NCBI GenBank assembly: GCA_002368155.1
Contig: AP018180.1
Location: 7,620,561 to 7,684,560, forward strand
Source: Nostoc carneum NIES-2107
GTDB taxonomy: Bacteria > Cyanobacteriota > Cyanobacteriia > Cyanobacteriales > Nostocaceae
DNA length: 64,000 bases
Reading direction: 5' to 3'
Shown: positions 27,640 through 37,092 of the stretch, in pieces
Position numbering within the stretch: the stretch's first letter is position 1
Layout of the letters: each line of letters begins with the position of its first letter
Notes under the pieces: model-generated
Seen by the model: the letters and a program-made list of their open reading frames with translations, nothing else
Told to the model about the DNA's origin: nothing
The model's database searches: none
Position numbers and translations under genes: made by a program

Positions 27640-27722
27640 TTTTGAACTCAAAATTGGTTTTGGGGAAAAGGTTAAAGGTTTTTTCTTTCCCTTTTCCCCT
27701 TCCCCTTTTCCCATTCCCCTTT
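27640..27722. repeat. Dispersed polypurine repeat, copy 1
   Basis: The sequence around GGTTTTGGGGAAAAGG and TTAAAGGTTTTTTCTT, then CCCTTTTCCCC-type units, is closely similar to 56760-56860. It forms a partial hairpin between its GGGGAAAAGG and CCCTTTTCCCC parts. Confidence 0.65.
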
Positions 27723-27732
27723 GTCCAATTAC

Positions 27733-28194
27733 TTAGACAGCTTGCAATTGTTGTAGCTTTTTCAAAGCCTCGTCAACATGACCTTGAAAGTTAAACATTG
27801 AATCAAAAACATATTGCACAACTCCCTGTTGGTCAATTACATAGGTGACTCGTCCAGGTAATAAACCAAAGGCGGCTGTTGCTCCGTATTCCTTACGAAA
27901 TTTGTCGCCTTTATCACTCAGTAGAATAAAAGGTAAATTGTACTTGGCAGCAAATTGCTGATGCGATTGATTAGAATCCCCACTTACGCCAATCACCTCA
28001 GCGCCAGCATTTTTAAACACTTCATAGCGATCGCGAAAAGCACAAGATTCAGCCGTACATCCCGGTGTATCATCCTTGGGATAAAAATACAGGACAACAG
28101 CACTTTTACCGCGAAAATCTCTCAGGTTAACGGTTTCACCATTTTGAGCAGGCAAGCTGAAATCAGGAGCAGTATCTCCAACTTTAACTGGCAT
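27733..28194 (-). CDS. prxQ: Peroxiredoxin, PrxQ/BCP type
   Basis: A 153-residue thiol peroxidase that reduces hydrogen and alkyl peroxides using thioredoxin-type donors. It carries the peroxidatic cysteine in [11 protein letters not shown] (Cys46) and the resolving cysteine five residues on (Cys51), the atypical 2-Cys arrangement of PrxQ. Other family marks are [20 protein letters not shown] and the late [13 protein letters not shown]. Length is normal for the family. No signal peptide is visible, so it should be cytoplasmic. It is convergent with lrtA. No oxidative-stress operator was recognised upstream. Confidence 0.95.
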   Translation of the reverse strand: MPVKVGDTAPDFSLPAQNGETVNLRDFRGKSAVVLYFYPKDDTPGCTAESCAFRDRYEVFKNAGAEVIGVSGDSNQSHQQFAAKYNLPFILLSDKGDKFRKEYGATAAFGLLPGRVTYVIDQQGVVQYVFDSMFNFQGHVDEALKKLQQLQAV

Positions 28195-28576
28195 AGTCTT
28201 AAAAAAAATTAATACTCAATTTGCAAACACTATTAGGGATTCTAATTGATTGCAGAGAAATTTGTTTAGTTTTGTAACTTGAGTACTGCTAGATATTTCA
28301 TTCAAAGCCTTATGGGAGCTAGCCTCTAGCAAACATACTATGATGTTGGCTTGACACTCAATGTTTGCCTGAGAGTGTCTTGGTTGAGTGAAAAATGTGA
28401 TGCGATCGCAACTGTTACCTGGATGACAAAATCAGGTTGACTGTATCTGTGCAAAAATCGCGGCATAGCGAAATTTGAGTTTAAAAAATTTTAACTTCTG
28501 TGTTTGTCTGAATATTTTCCTTGCTCGTCAGCACTAGCAGGAGTAATGTTAGATCTCTAAAGACAAATTTCTCTTT
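28195..28576. other. Divergent intergenic region, prxQ / DUF5009 gene
   Basis: 382 bp with no gene and no clear repeat apart from a HIP1 site. It presumably contains both divergent promoters. Confidence 0.4.
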
Positions 28577-29704
28577 ATGCGCCTGACCTCACTAGATGTT
28601 TTTCGTGGCATTACTATCGCCGGAATGATTCTCGTCAATATGGCGGGAGTTGCTGATGATAAATATCCTCCCTTAGACCATGCCGCATGGAATGGCTGCA
28701 CACCAACGGATTTAGTTTTTCCCTTCTTCTTATTCATTATTGGTGTGGCGATGACTTTCTCGCTGTCAAAGTACACCGAAGGAGACAAACCACAATCGGC
28801 TGTTTACTGGCGAATTTTGCGCCGCGCGGCAATTCTCTTCGCTTTGGGTTTGCTGCTCAACGGCTTTTGGAATAAGGGGATTTGGACTTTTGATTTCAGC
28901 AGCATCCGGTTGATGGGAGTGTTACAACGCATCGGTCTGGCTTATCTATTTGCTTCCTTAATAGTCCTGAAGTTACCGCGTAAAGCTCAATGGATATTAG
29001 CCGCAGCCATACTCATCGGTTATTGGCTGGCGATGATGTATGTACCCGTACCTGCTTATGGTGCTGGTGTTCTCACCAGGGACGGTAATCTTGGCGCATA
29101 TATTGACCGCTTAATTATACCGAAAGCACATCTGTACAAAGGTGATGGCTTCAACTTCATGGGCGACCCAGAGGGAATTTTCAGCACCATTCCCGCAATT
29201 GTTAGTGTCCTAGCTGGCTACTTTGCAGGTAATTGGATACGCTCTCAAACAGTACAATCACGTATAAGTATTGGTTTAGCTTTATTTGGAATTGGTTGCT
29301 TAATTGTTGGTTGGGCGTGGGGGTGGACATTTCCCATCAACAAAAAAATCTGGACGAGTTCCTATGTTGTCTTTACTAGCGGTTGGGCGTTACTTTTATT
29401 AGCCGCTTGTTATGAACTCATTGAAGTAAGGCAAATACGTCGCTGGAGTAAACCATTTGAAATTATGGGACTAAATGCGATCGCACTTTTTGTTGCTTCA
29501 GTCTTACTAATTAAAATCTTTGTGAGAACTAACATCGGTACTGGTGATAATGCTCCCACCACCTACGATTGGATTTACCAAAATGTTTTTGCTTCCTGGG
29601 CTGGAACTTTCAACGGTTCACTATTATTCGCTCTTGTCACCGTTTTATTTTGGTGGGTAGTTGCAGCAATTATGTATCGGCAACGCTGGTTTTTGAAAGT
29701 GTAA
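28577..29704 (+). CDS. Integral membrane acyltransferase-like protein (DUF5009 / heparan-alpha-glucosaminide N-acetyltransferase-like)
   Basis: A 375-residue hydrophobic protein with about ten membrane segments. The N-terminal RLTSLDVFRGITIAGMILVNM and the segment DLVFPFFLFIIGVAMTFSL are typical of the COG4299/DUF5009 family, related to the lysosomal HGSNAT enzyme that transfers acetyl groups across a membrane to amino sugars. The catalytic-type His is in PLDHAAWNGCTPTD. In bacteria the acceptor is unknown; modification of cell-wall or surface sugars is plausible. It stands alone between divergent and convergent neighbours, and an ATTCGTAA octamer array begins a few bases after its stop. Confidence 0.82.
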   Translation: MRLTSLDVFRGITIAGMILVNMAGVADDKYPPLDHAAWNGCTPTDLVFPFFLFIIGVAMTFSLSKYTEGDKPQSAVYWRILRRAAILFALGLLLNGFWNKGIWTFDFSSIRLMGVLQRIGLAYLFASLIVLKLPRKAQWILAAAILIGYWLAMMYVPVPAYGAGVLTRDGNLGAYIDRLIIPKAHLYKGDGFNFMGDPEGIFSTIPAIVSVLAGYFAGNWIRSQTVQSRISIGLALFGIGCLIVGWAWGWTFPINKKIWTSSYVVFTSGWALLLLAACYELIEVRQIRRWSKPFEIMGLNAIALFVASVLLIKIFVRTNIGTGDNAPTTYDWIYQNVFASWAGTFNGSLLFALVTVLFWWVVAAIMYRQRWFLKV

Positions 29705-29707
29705 AAC

Positions 29708-29740
29708 TAATTCGTAATTCGTAATTCGTAATTCGTAATT
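29708..29740. repeat. 8-bp tandem repeat ATTCGTAA, four units
   Basis: Period-8 units immediately downstream of the DUF5009-like gene; the reverse complement of the array at 21180-21206. Confidence 0.85.
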
Positions 29741-29826
29741 TTGAAGCACCAAAAACTTTTGGAGAGGTGATTTACGCTAATATACCCTTGTGCATTTCAT
29801 ACCAAGTTCCAATCAAATGTAGTATC

Positions 29827-29866
29827 TGTCATTGCGACCGGAACGCAGTGAAGGGAAGCAATCTCA
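29827..29866. repeat. Dispersed REP-like repeat GTCATTGCGA...GAAGCAATCTC
   Basis: The sequence GTCATTGCGACCGGAACGCA and GAAGGGAAGCAATCTC is a partial palindrome of a kind commonly dispersed in bacterial intergenic regions. Only this copy was noticed in the window. Confidence 0.6.
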
Positions 29867-29919
29867 TTGATTTCAAGCTACTACAACAGACCACAATTTA
29901 GTATCAACCATCAAATAAC

Positions 29920-29951
29920 ACAAAAACAAAGCCTGCGATCGCAGGCTTTGT
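29920..29951 (-). terminator. Intrinsic terminator of the aldehyde dehydrogenase gene
   Basis: A 26-bp perfect palindrome around the HIP1 core (stem ACAAAGCCTGCGA, 29926-29951). On the minus strand it is followed by a T-rich tail (TTTGTTTTTG), 30 bp after the gene's stop. Confidence 0.85.
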
Positions 29952-29980
29952 TCGTTTAACTTCACGCTAAAAGTTTCAGT

Positions 29981-31450
29981 TTACAGTTTGATGGTCACCG
30001 TTTTAACTTCGGTGTATTGTTGCAAGCCGTACTCGCCTAATTCTCGACCAATACCTGACTGCTTAAAGCCACCAAAAGGTGCAGCTGCGTCAAATACGTC
30101 GTAGCAGTTTACCCACACAGTACCAGCACGAACATTATTTGCGATCGCATGGGCTTTGCTAATATCCTGAGTCCACACAGCGGCGGCGAGTCCATATATG
30201 GTGTTATTTGCCCGTTGAATCACCTCATCAATATCCTTAAATTTGATAATGCTCATCACCGGGCCAAAGATTTCTTCTTGAGCAATCTTCATATCATCGC
30301 GGACATCCGCAAAGACTGTCGGTGCAATAAAGAAACCGCGATCGCCTACTTGAGTCCCACCACAAAGCATTTGAGCGCCTTCGCGCATCCCCGACTCAAT
30401 GTAACCCATCACCTTGTCGAATTGCTCTTTATCTACCTGTGGCCCTTGTTCTGTGTTCGCATCAAAAGGATTACCCACAGTCCGCCGTTTAGCTCTAGCT
30501 ACAGCCTTAGCCACAAACTCCTCGTAGCATTTTTCTTCCACAAACAGCCGCGAACCAGCACAGCAGCATTGACCTTGATTAAAGAATATGGCTTGGTGGA
30601 CACCTTCAATTGCTAAATCCATATCAGCATCAGCAAAAACGATGTTAGGACTCTTACCACCTAATTCCAAAGTTACCCGCTTCAAGTTACTCTTGGCAGC
30701 AGCTTCCATAATCAAATGTCCAACTTCAGTGGAGCCAGTAAACGCTACTTTGTCCACATCCATGTGACGAGAAATTGCTGCCCCAGCCGTCGGGCCGTAT
30801 CCTGAGAGAATATTCACCACCCCAGGCGGAAAACCAGCTTCAATAATTAACTCACCTACCCGCAATGCTGATAAAGGTGTTTGTTCAGCAGTCTTCATCA
30901 CCACAGTGTTACCCGTAGCCAAAGCAGGTGCTAGCTTCCAAGCTTGCATTAATAACGGGAAATTCCAGGGAATAATTTGGCCTACCACACCCACAGGCTC
31001 ATGGCGTGTGTAGCAAAAATAAGGGCCATTAATCGGAATTGTTTTACCCTGAACCTTATCCGCCCAACCTGCATAGTAGCGGTAACAACCAATAACTAAC
31101 CCTAAATCACCCAAAGAATCATGTACAGGCTTACCATTATCTAGAGTTTCCAGCCGTGCTAACTCATCAATATTCTGTTCAATTAAGTCAGCTAGCTTGT
31201 AAAGCAACTCACCGCGTTTAGTGGCAGACATCTTAGTCCAGTCTCCACCCTTAAAAGCCGTGCGTGCTGCTTGTACAGCCTTATCCACATCTGGCGCATC
31301 TGCTTCTGCTACTGTACAAATAGTTTCACCTGTAGCCGGATTAATCGTTTCAAATCGGCGACCGCTGACACTTTCCACCCACGCATTATTGATCAGCAGT
31401 TGGGTTGGGCCGATTTTGACCTGTTGTGCTGGTACCGTTGTTGTAACCAT
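29981..31450 (-). CDS. NAD-dependent aldehyde dehydrogenase, ALDH1/2-like
   Basis: A complete 489-residue aldehyde dehydrogenase that oxidises aldehydes to acids. Key features are [14 protein letters not shown] (cofactor and catalytic Asn), the AFTGSTEVG loop, Glu262 in LELGGKSPN and the catalytic cysteine in GQCCCAGSR (middle Cys, 296). The CCC motif and [10 protein letters not shown] are those of the ALDH1/ALDH2 class rather than the succinate-semialdehyde type at the left edge. An AGGAGG ribosome binding site lies 7 bp before the ATG. It is a single-gene unit with its own terminator. The physiological aldehyde is unknown; fatty or apocarotenoid aldehydes are possible. Confidence 0.95.
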   Translation of the reverse strand: MVTTTVPAQQVKIGPTQLLINNAWVESVSGRRFETINPATGETICTVAEADAPDVDKAVQAARTAFKGGDWTKMSATKRGELLYKLADLIEQNIDELARLETLDNGKPVHDSLGDLGLVIGCYRYYAGWADKVQGKTIPINGPYFCYTRHEPVGVVGQIIPWNFPLLMQAWKLAPALATGNTVVMKTAEQTPLSALRVGELIIEAGFPPGVVNILSGYGPTAGAAISRHMDVDKVAFTGSTEVGHLIMEAAAKSNLKRVTLELGGKSPNIVFADADMDLAIEGVHQAIFFNQGQCCCAGSRLFVEEKCYEEFVAKAVARAKRRTVGNPFDANTEQGPQVDKEQFDKVMGYIESGMREGAQMLCGGTQVGDRGFFIAPTVFADVRDDMKIAQEEIFGPVMSIIKFKDIDEVIQRANNTIYGLAAAVWTQDISKAHAIANNVRAGTVWVNCYDVFDAAAPFGGFKQSGIGRELGEYGLQQYTEVKTVTIKL

Positions 31451-31863
31451 CAGGCCTCCTGAAGCGAAGATAAAATTTGCTTAAATCTATTAATTATGTT
31501 TTCTCGGATACAGCTAATTTGTAATTTTCTTTATAAGTTCTTCACTTTTGCTTAACACAGGATTTACATACAGCCATCTTTTCAATTTATGACAACTTCC
31601 TAGGGTAAAAATTGGTCATCAGTAAAAATTCTGTTACCAAAACTGTTACGAGAGCGTTGTGAGCGATCGCCTACTTTATGATTATCTGTAGTTAAGCTCC
31701 TCACACTACACTTACAGCCGTGGAACTTTATGTTTCACGGTCTTTTCCTTTAAGTGACAAATTCTTGTCGTTGTTATTTCACCAAGAGACACATAGAACA
31801 GGCTTAAATCACTAATAAGCTAAAATAATCAACAAAATAAACCTTTTTGTTGAAGTTAGAGTC
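31451..31863. other. Intergenic region upstream of the aldehyde dehydrogenase and DUF433 remnant
   Basis: 413 bp, no gene recognised. AT-rich near the divergent starts; a HIP1-type site at about 31663. A possible weak hairpin around 31723-31747 (CGTGGAAC...GTTTCACG). Confidence 0.4.
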
Positions 31864-32109
31864 ATGCAATTAGAAGATTATTTTGACTTTCTCTCATCTG
31901 ATGATATTCGCCTCAAAGGACACCGCGTTGGTATCGACAATGTAATTGATTACTATTTAGAAGGATATACACCTGAAGAAATAGCTGCGAACTTACCTGA
32001 TATCAGCTTAAAGCAGATTTACGCGACTATTACTTAGTATTTACATAATCGTGCTGAAATTGATACCTATCAGGACTTACGCAACTGGTACACACATCTT
32101 CTTGTGTAA
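31864..32109 (+). pseudogene. DUF433 (antitoxin-like) gene with in-frame amber codon
   Basis: From ATG 31864 the frame encodes a DUF433 protein (MQLEDYFDFLSSDDIRLKGH, YTPEEIAANLPDISLKQIYATIT), a family often paired with DUF5615 PIN-like toxins. A TAG at 32035-32037 interrupts it exactly where relatives continue with Y-Y-L-H-N; after it the same frame goes on as YLHNRAEIDTY and ends at 32107-32109. The last codons (QDLRNWYTHLLV) are read from AGGACTTACGCAACTG, which looks like a dispersed repeat and not family sequence. A truncated 57-residue protein could still be made. No toxin gene follows. Confidence 0.8.
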
Positions 32110-32141
32110 GAGTCAAGAGTCAAGAGTCAAGGGTCAAAAAT

Positions 32142-32285
32142 TCAGCTTTTTTTAATATCCTTAAAGTCTCCTCCTGCTTCTTCCATACCAATAAACCAAT
32201 AATTTCCTTGATAATTACCATATCCATAAAATGTCTCAATTATTTTTTCTAAAAGCTCATCATCAAAAAAAGGTAAATTATTCAT
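32142..32285 (-). pseudogene. 47-codon fragment of an unidentified protein
   Basis: A short frame with ATG at 32285 gives MNNLPFFDDELLEKIIETFY followed by GYGNYQGNYWFIGMEEAGGD and a stop at 32142-32144. The composition and the YWFIGMEE(A/G)GG-type segment look like the N-terminus of a larger conserved protein, perhaps of the uracil-DNA-glycosylase-like superfamily, cut off where a TTGACTC-type repeat begins. Function is not assigned. Confidence 0.5.
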
Positions 32286-32423
32286 ATATAAGTTATTTAA
32301 ATATTGAATATATTTGGCAATTTAAAACTACTTTCCTAATGACATAATGTCAAATTTAACAGGCAAAAATCATCAGGATTTATACCAAGATTTAGTTTTA
32401 ACCTTCTGACTATATTTCTCAAC

Positions 32424-32463
32424 TAAAAAACTTGCCTCAGAAGCATTACACTTCCAAGGCAAG
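32424..32463 (-). terminator. Intrinsic terminator of the pnt operon
   Basis: On the minus strand, CTTGCCT pairs with AGGCAAG and an inner GGAAG/CTTCT extends the stem; TTTTTT follows (32425-32430). It lies about 55 bp after the pntB stop. Confidence 0.82.
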
Positions 32464-32516
32464 CCAACTGTCTAATTCTTTATTTACTTCGCGCCCTTTG
32501 CGCCTTCGCGGTTCGT

Positions 32517-33920
32517 TTACAGTTGCTTCACTTCTGAAACCAACTTCGACACCATATCCTTCGCGCTACCAAAAAGCATTGTAGTTTTATCCTTGTAGAA
32601 CAACTCATTATCTACACCGGCAAAACCTGTACTCATCCCGCGCTTAATTACAATTGTCTGCTTTGCCCGATCTACTTCCAAAATTGGCATTCCGTAAATT
32701 GGGCTATTCACATCAGTACGCGCCGCCGGATTGACTACATCATTAGCCCCAATTACTAAAGCGACATCTGCTTGTTCAAATTGGGGATTAATATCATCCA
32801 TGTCATACAACTGGGTGTAAGCCACATTCGCTTCCGCCAGCAATACGTTCATGTGTCCTGGCATTCTTCCCGCTACAGGGTGAATGGCATACTTAACATC
32901 GACACCCATGCGTTCTAGTTGATCTGCCAACTCACGAACGCTATGTTGTGCTTGAGCCACCGCCATCCCATAACCAGGCACAATTACTACAGAACGGGCA
33001 TAACCCAACATCATTGCGCCTTCTTCGGGATCAATGCTGCGAACAGTTTGATCAATTGCAGCACCACCAGCAGCGCCACCAGCAGCACCGCCTGTACCAA
33101 AAGCGCTGAACAGCACGCTGAAGAGAGAACGGTTCATCGCTTTACACATAATCTCGGTAAGGATGATCCCAGATGCTCCCACCAATGCACCAGCGATGAT
33201 TAACATATTGTTCATCACCACGAAACCTGCTGCTGCGGCTGCTATCCCTGATAAAGAGTTCAACAGCGAAATTACCACAGGCATATCACCGCCACCAATG
33301 GGGATGACGAACATAACACCGAGTATTAGAGAAACCGCAACTACTGCTAAGAATATAGGTAGGCTATCTGGTGTGACGATTAAGTAAGCACTACCTGCTA
33401 TATAAGCACCCAGCAGTAAGAGGTTAAATGGTTGCTGGAAAGGAAATGTAATCGGGGAACCGCTAATTAAACCTTGCAATTTGGCAAAGGCGAGAAAACT
33501 ACCTGTAAAGGTAACACCACCGATTAACACATCCAGCAGCATGGAAATGTTGACATCCAGAGGTATGGGTGCGCCTGAATCTAATAAGCGCCAGAATTCA
33601 GCAACAGCAACTAATGCAGAAGCTGCACCACCCAAACCGTTGAGTAAACCCACCATTTGGGGCATTTCCGTCATTTGAACTTTGTAAGCTGCGATCGCAC
33701 CTAAACCCGATCCAATCGCTAAACCTAACAAAATCATCTCGTAGTTCAGCACGTGTTGATCCAACATTGTGGCGACAATCGCCAACAACATCCCCACGGC
33801 TGCGACAACATTACCGTTCCTAGCTGTTGCAGGTGAACCTAGCTTTTTTAAACCGAGAATAAATAAGGATGCAGCGACTAAGTACGTTAACTGAATCCCA
33901 GTTGGTAGAAAATCGCTCAC
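32517..33920 (-). CDS. pntB: NAD(P) transhydrogenase beta subunit
   Basis: PntB carries the NADP(H)-binding domain III and nine membrane helices of the proton-translocating transhydrogenase, which uses the proton gradient to reduce NADP with NADH. The first 270 residues are hydrophobic helices. Domain III shows VVIVPGYGMAVAQAQH, PVAGRMPGHMNVLLAEA, DVALVIGANDVVNPAA and IEVDRAKQ-like ILEVDRAKQTIVIKRGMSTG. The 467-residue length is usual. The start is GTG (33918-33920), overlapping the TGA of pntA2 as GTGA, which implies translational coupling. A Gly/Ala-rich GGAAGGAAGGAAI stretch marks the linker. Confidence 0.97.
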   Translation of the reverse strand: MSDFLPTGIQLTYLVAASLFILGLKKLGSPATARNGNVVAAVGMLLAIVATMLDQHVLNYEMILLGLAIGSGLGAIAAYKVQMTEMPQMVGLLNGLGGAASALVAVAEFWRLLDSGAPIPLDVNISMLLDVLIGGVTFTGSFLAFAKLQGLISGSPITFPFQQPFNLLLLGAYIAGSAYLIVTPDSLPIFLAVVAVSLILGVMFVIPIGGGDMPVVISLLNSLSGIAAAAAGFVVMNNMLIIAGALVGASGIILTEIMCKAMNRSLFSVLFSAFGTGGAAGGAAGGAAIDQTVRSIDPEEGAMMLGYARSVVIVPGYGMAVAQAQHSVRELADQLERMGVDVKYAIHPVAGRMPGHMNVLLAEANVAYTQLYDMDDINPQFEQADVALVIGANDVVNPAARTDVNSPIYGMPILEVDRAKQTIVIKRGMSTGFAGVDNELFYKDKTTMLFGSAKDMVSKLVSEVKQL

Positions 33921-34210
33921 GCCTTAATCTCCTTTTTCTTAAACATTTGCAACATTCTGTCTGTCACTAGGAAGCCACCCACAACGTTGACTGTCGCTAG
34001 TATTACAGCAATTAAACCGAGAATCACTGACACACTTGTTTCTCTAGCACCAGAAGCCACAATAGCCCCCAGTACTGCAATTCCAGAAATCGCATTCGAT
34101 CCCGACATCAAGGGAGTGTGTAAAGTAGGTGGCACTTTATTGATGACTTCAAACCCAATAAAAGATGCCAACACAAATACAAACAAAGCAGCAAGTAATG
34201 CCTCTGACAT
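33917..34210 (-). CDS. pntA2: NAD(P) transhydrogenase alpha subunit 2 (membrane part)
   Basis: A 97-residue membrane protein corresponding to the C-terminal transmembrane part of the E. coli alpha subunit (FVLASFIGFEVINKVPPTLH, TPLMSGSNAISGI, VNVVGGFLVTDRML). In cyanobacteria the alpha subunit is split into two polypeptides, as here. It forms the proton channel with PntB. A GGAG lies 12 bp upstream of the ATG. The gene follows pntA1 by 127 bp, filled with heptad repeats, and overlaps pntB by 4 bp. Confidence 0.95.
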   Translation of the reverse strand: MSEALLAALFVFVLASFIGFEVINKVPPTLHTPLMSGSNAISGIAVLGAIVASGARETSVSVILGLIAVILATVNVVGGFLVTDRMLQMFKKKEIKA

Positions 34211-34284
34211 GAAATAAAAACTCCTTGTTTAAATGGGCATAGGGCATGGAGCATAGGGTAATTGGTAATTGGGATTTTTTATTT

Positions 34285-34340
34285 CTCCCCAGTCCCCAAT
34301 CCCTAGTCCCCAGTCCCCAGTCCCCAATCCCCAGTCCCTA
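34285..34340. repeat. STRR array CCCCAGT/CCCCAAT between pntA1 and pntA2
   Basis: Heptads fill the gap between the two alpha-subunit genes and include the pntA1 stop codon (34338-34340). They are thus inside a transcribed operon. Confidence 0.88.
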
Positions 34341-35501
34341 ACCTCTAACTTTCAACGCTGCTAATTCTTCACTTACTCGTTGATTGCGAATCTCGCCTGC
34401 ATGGGTTACGCAAGCTGCGTCAACGATGTCATCGGCAAAGTCCACTTGCAAAGCTTTTTCTTTGCTAATCAGCAGTTGCATCAACGATGTCAAGTTTTTG
34501 GCATACAGTTGGCTGGCGTGAACGGGCATTGATGATGGTAAATTGATCGGCCCGATGATGGTGATCCCGTTCCACACGATGTCTTTACCGGGATCGGTGC
34601 AGGCGCAGTTACCACCTTGTTCGGCGGCTAAGTCTACAATTACTGAACCTGGCTTCATCTGTCTCACCATTTCTTCGGTGACTAACAGCGGGGCTTTTTT
34701 CCCTGGAACTTGGGCTGTGGTAATCACCACATCGGCATTTTTAACGTGTTCGGTAACAACTTCTTGAGTGCGTTGTTTGCTAGCTTCGGAGATTTCTTTG
34801 GCATAGCCACCAGCTGCCACAGTGTCTTCTTCGAGTTGCACTTCGACGAATTTTGCCCCTAAGCTTTGTACTTCTTCCTTAACAGCGGGACGGATATCAA
34901 AAGCTTCTACCACTGCTCCCAAGCGTCTAGCGGTGGCGATCGCTTGCAATCCAGCGACACCTGCCCCCATGATAAATATTTTCGCAGGGGCGATCGTGCC
35001 TGCGGCTGTGGTGAGCATGGGGAAGTATTTCGGTAATGCAGCAGCAGCTATTAACACAGATTTGTAGCCAGCTAGGGATGCTTGCGAGGACAATGCATCC
35101 ATGCTTTGCGCCCTAGTAGTACGGGGGATCAATTCCATACTCAAGGCTGTTACTTGGCGATTTGCTAGTTTTTCTACTATCGCCGGATTTCCTAAGGGAT
35201 TAAGGAAGCTAATTAATACAGAGCCTGCTTTTAAAAAGTCAATTTCTGATCGTCCATCTTCTCTTTCTTGTGGGGGACTAACCTTCAATAAAATATCTGC
35301 TTCGCCCCATAATGTAGCGGGATCGCTAACAATTTTTGCTCCTGCTGCTTCATAGGCAGAATCACTAAAAAATGAGCGCTCTCCCGCGCCTGTTTCTACC
35401 CAAACTTCTAAACCTTGTTTTACCAATTTGGCAACAACATCCGGAATTAAAGCTACACGACGCTCACCAACTTCTATTTCTTTAGCTACTGCTATTCTCA
35501 T
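34338..35501 (-). CDS. pntA1: NAD(P) transhydrogenase alpha subunit 1 (NAD-binding)
   Basis: The soluble domain I of transhydrogenase (387 residues), related to alanine dehydrogenase. Features are the N-terminal MRIAVAKEIEVGERRVALIP, the NAD-binding Rossmann segment FIMGAGVAGLQAIATARRLGA, the mobile loop around ITTAQVPGKKAPLLV and VDLAAEQGGNC. A good AGGAGA precedes the ATG. It is the first gene of the pntA1-pntA2-pntB operon on the minus strand. Its stop codon is provided by a heptad repeat. Confidence 0.96.
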   Translation of the reverse strand: MRIAVAKEIEVGERRVALIPDVVAKLVKQGLEVWVETGAGERSFFSDSAYEAAGAKIVSDPATLWGEADILLKVSPPQEREDGRSEIDFLKAGSVLISFLNPLGNPAIVEKLANRQVTALSMELIPRTTRAQSMDALSSQASLAGYKSVLIAAAALPKYFPMLTTAAGTIAPAKIFIMGAGVAGLQAIATARRLGAVVEAFDIRPAVKEEVQSLGAKFVEVQLEEDTVAAGGYAKEISEASKQRTQEVVTEHVKNADVVITTAQVPGKKAPLLVTEEMVRQMKPGSVIVDLAAEQGGNCACTDPGKDIVWNGITIIGPINLPSSMPVHASQLYAKNLTSLMQLLISKEKALQVDFADDIVDAACVTHAGEIRNQRVSEELAALKVRG

Positions 35502-36019
35502 GAAATCTCCTGGAGATAAATACCTAATATCTGCAAAATTTGTAATTTTTGGATGAATGATTCCCCGCTCTCATAGCCTATAGGCTGGTCATTTCAGCCA
35601 TTGTGTTGCTATAAAAAAGCAGCTTGACCCTTTGTTGTTTTACTTATCGCTTCCTAGGTCAAGGCTCAGCTTGCTATTCACACGATGTCAGCAATTCTAG
35701 ATAATTAATATAGGCTTACATACTGCACATCCTATGTTAATTACCAAATTGTGCATCTGTCTCTTCAGCTTATTTTAGGGATTTAAAAATTTTGTATTCC
35801 TCTATGACATATTGCAATATGCATCCACTTAGAAAAAACTTGATTCTGCCCAAAGTAAATTTTGATGGCAACTGCTTAGATTCACGCGTGTTTTTATCAA
35901 TCTAGCCCAACTTAACAGGCGATCGCTGTTTGTATCTCTCAATTTTTATAACAAGAGCATTACAATTCAGATACATTTATACATAATCAGCAATACAGTT
36001 GTGATCCCCGATGAGGGAT

Positions 36020-36116
36020 TGGGGACTGGGGACTGGGGACTGGGGACTGGGGACTGGGGACTGGGGACTGGGGACTGGGGACTGGGGACTGGGGACTGGG
36101 GATTGGGGACTGGGGA
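36020..36116. repeat. STRR array GGGGACT, about 14 heptads
   Basis: One of the longest and most homogeneous heptad arrays in the window; all but one or two units are exactly GGGGACT. Confidence 0.93.
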
Positions 36117-36176
36117 AAAGGGAAAAGGGGAAAGGGGAATAACAAACAGCAAATGACAAATGACGAATGACAAACC

Positions 36177-36245
36177 CCAATTACCAATTACCAATTACCA
36201 ATTACCAATTACCAATTACCAATTACCAATTACCAATTACCAATT
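36177..36245. repeat. STRR array CCAATTA, about 10 heptads
   Basis: Ten CCAATTA units, almost perfect. The same unit occurs five times at 43374-43410. Confidence 0.93.
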
Positions 36246-36417
36246 CTCAATGCCCCATGCCCAATGCCCCATGCCCAATACCCAAAACCTTGTGACACTT
36301 TTTATTGCCCTTTGACGTCTATTTTTAGAAATTCAGTAGTAAAGTTTAGTTACGAATACTAAATTTTTAGTTATTTAGATAACCAAGCTTACTAGTTGAT
36401 AGTGAGGAGCCTTAATT

Positions 36418-36930
36418 ATGCGACGTTTACTTTCTGCTTTAGCGGTGACTGGCTGCTTGTTGACAGGTTTCCAAACTGTCAGCTGGGCACAGGGTTTACC
36501 AGGATTGACACTATTTAGCGGCATTAAATCTGAAAATCAACTGCCTTATCGTTTAGACTTTGGCGGACAATCTGATGGTTGGGATCGTTATATCTTCAGA
36601 ATTCCTGCCAACAAAATGAAATTGGCAGTGGCCCAATTTGCTATTACTTACCCTGATTATTACAAAGGAACTTTTGATCCTAAACAGGTTGAGGTAAAAG
36701 TCAAAGGCAAAGCTGTTCGCCTGTCTGAAGTGAAGTGGGATAAGGAAGGACGCGTTATCGAAATTTTTCCTGAAGAGCCAGTACCAGCCGGTAGTAGGGT
36801 GGAAGTTGAGTTATCCAACGTGAAAAACCCTACCTTTGGTGGAGTTTACTATTTCAATTGCCAAGTTCTCTCTCCTGGTGATGTACCACTGTTGCGTTAT
36901 TTAGGTTCTTGGGTAGTGAGTATTAATTAA
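36418..36930 (+). CDS. Secreted DUF2808 protein
   Basis: A 170-residue protein with a clear signal peptide (MRRLLSALAVTGCLLTGFQT, cleavage probably after SWA) and a DUF2808 body, a cyanobacteria-rich family of unknown function. Visible parts are the YRLDFGGQSDGWDRYIFRIP segment and an Ig-like beta-rich C-terminus (VEVKVKGKAVRLSEVKWD, GGVYYFNCQVLSPGD). It should be periplasmic or outer-membrane associated. A GAGGAG lies just before the ATG. Upstream are STRR arrays; downstream is a gap to rpmH, with which it is co-directional. Confidence 0.88.
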   Translation: MRRLLSALAVTGCLLTGFQTVSWAQGLPGLTLFSGIKSENQLPYRLDFGGQSDGWDRYIFRIPANKMKLAVAQFAITYPDYYKGTFDPKQVEVKVKGKAVRLSEVKWDKEGRVIEIFPEEPVPAGSRVEVELSNVKNPTFGGVYYFNCQVLSPGDVPLLRYLGSWVVSIN

Positions 36931-37092
36931 GTTGGGGAATGGGTAATGGGTAATCGGAAACGCATGACCGTTGACTCTTGACTTTTGACCATTAACCCTT
37001 AACCATTTACCGGAATCTCTAACTTTTATCTGTAATAGTGATAAAATAAGAGATTGTGATTTTTTATAAGCATCACCTAAGAGGAGAACTGT

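Larger units (their letters stand above)
35502..36417. other. Long intergenic region dominated by STRR arrays
   Basis: 916 bp with no gene. About 500 bp of AT-rich DNA upstream of pntA1 is followed by GGGGACT heptads (36020-36116), mixed AAATGAC units, CCAATTA heptads (36177-36245) and CCCCATG/CCCAATG units (36247-36290). The DUF2808 promoter must lie in the last 120 bp. Confidence 0.6.

Noticed and set aside
30149-30616. 155-codon plus-strand frame antisense to the aldehyde dehydrogenase
   Set aside because: It opposes a clear, well-conserved gene and its product has no family-like sequence.
35967-36194. Three overlapping minus-strand frames encoding P-S-P-Q-S repeats
   Set aside because: All three are products of the GGGGACT array read in different frames.
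36020-36245. CRISPR array
   Set aside because: Units are 7 bp and directly contiguous, with no spacers. No array of 25-40-bp repeats with unique spacers was seen anywhere in the window.
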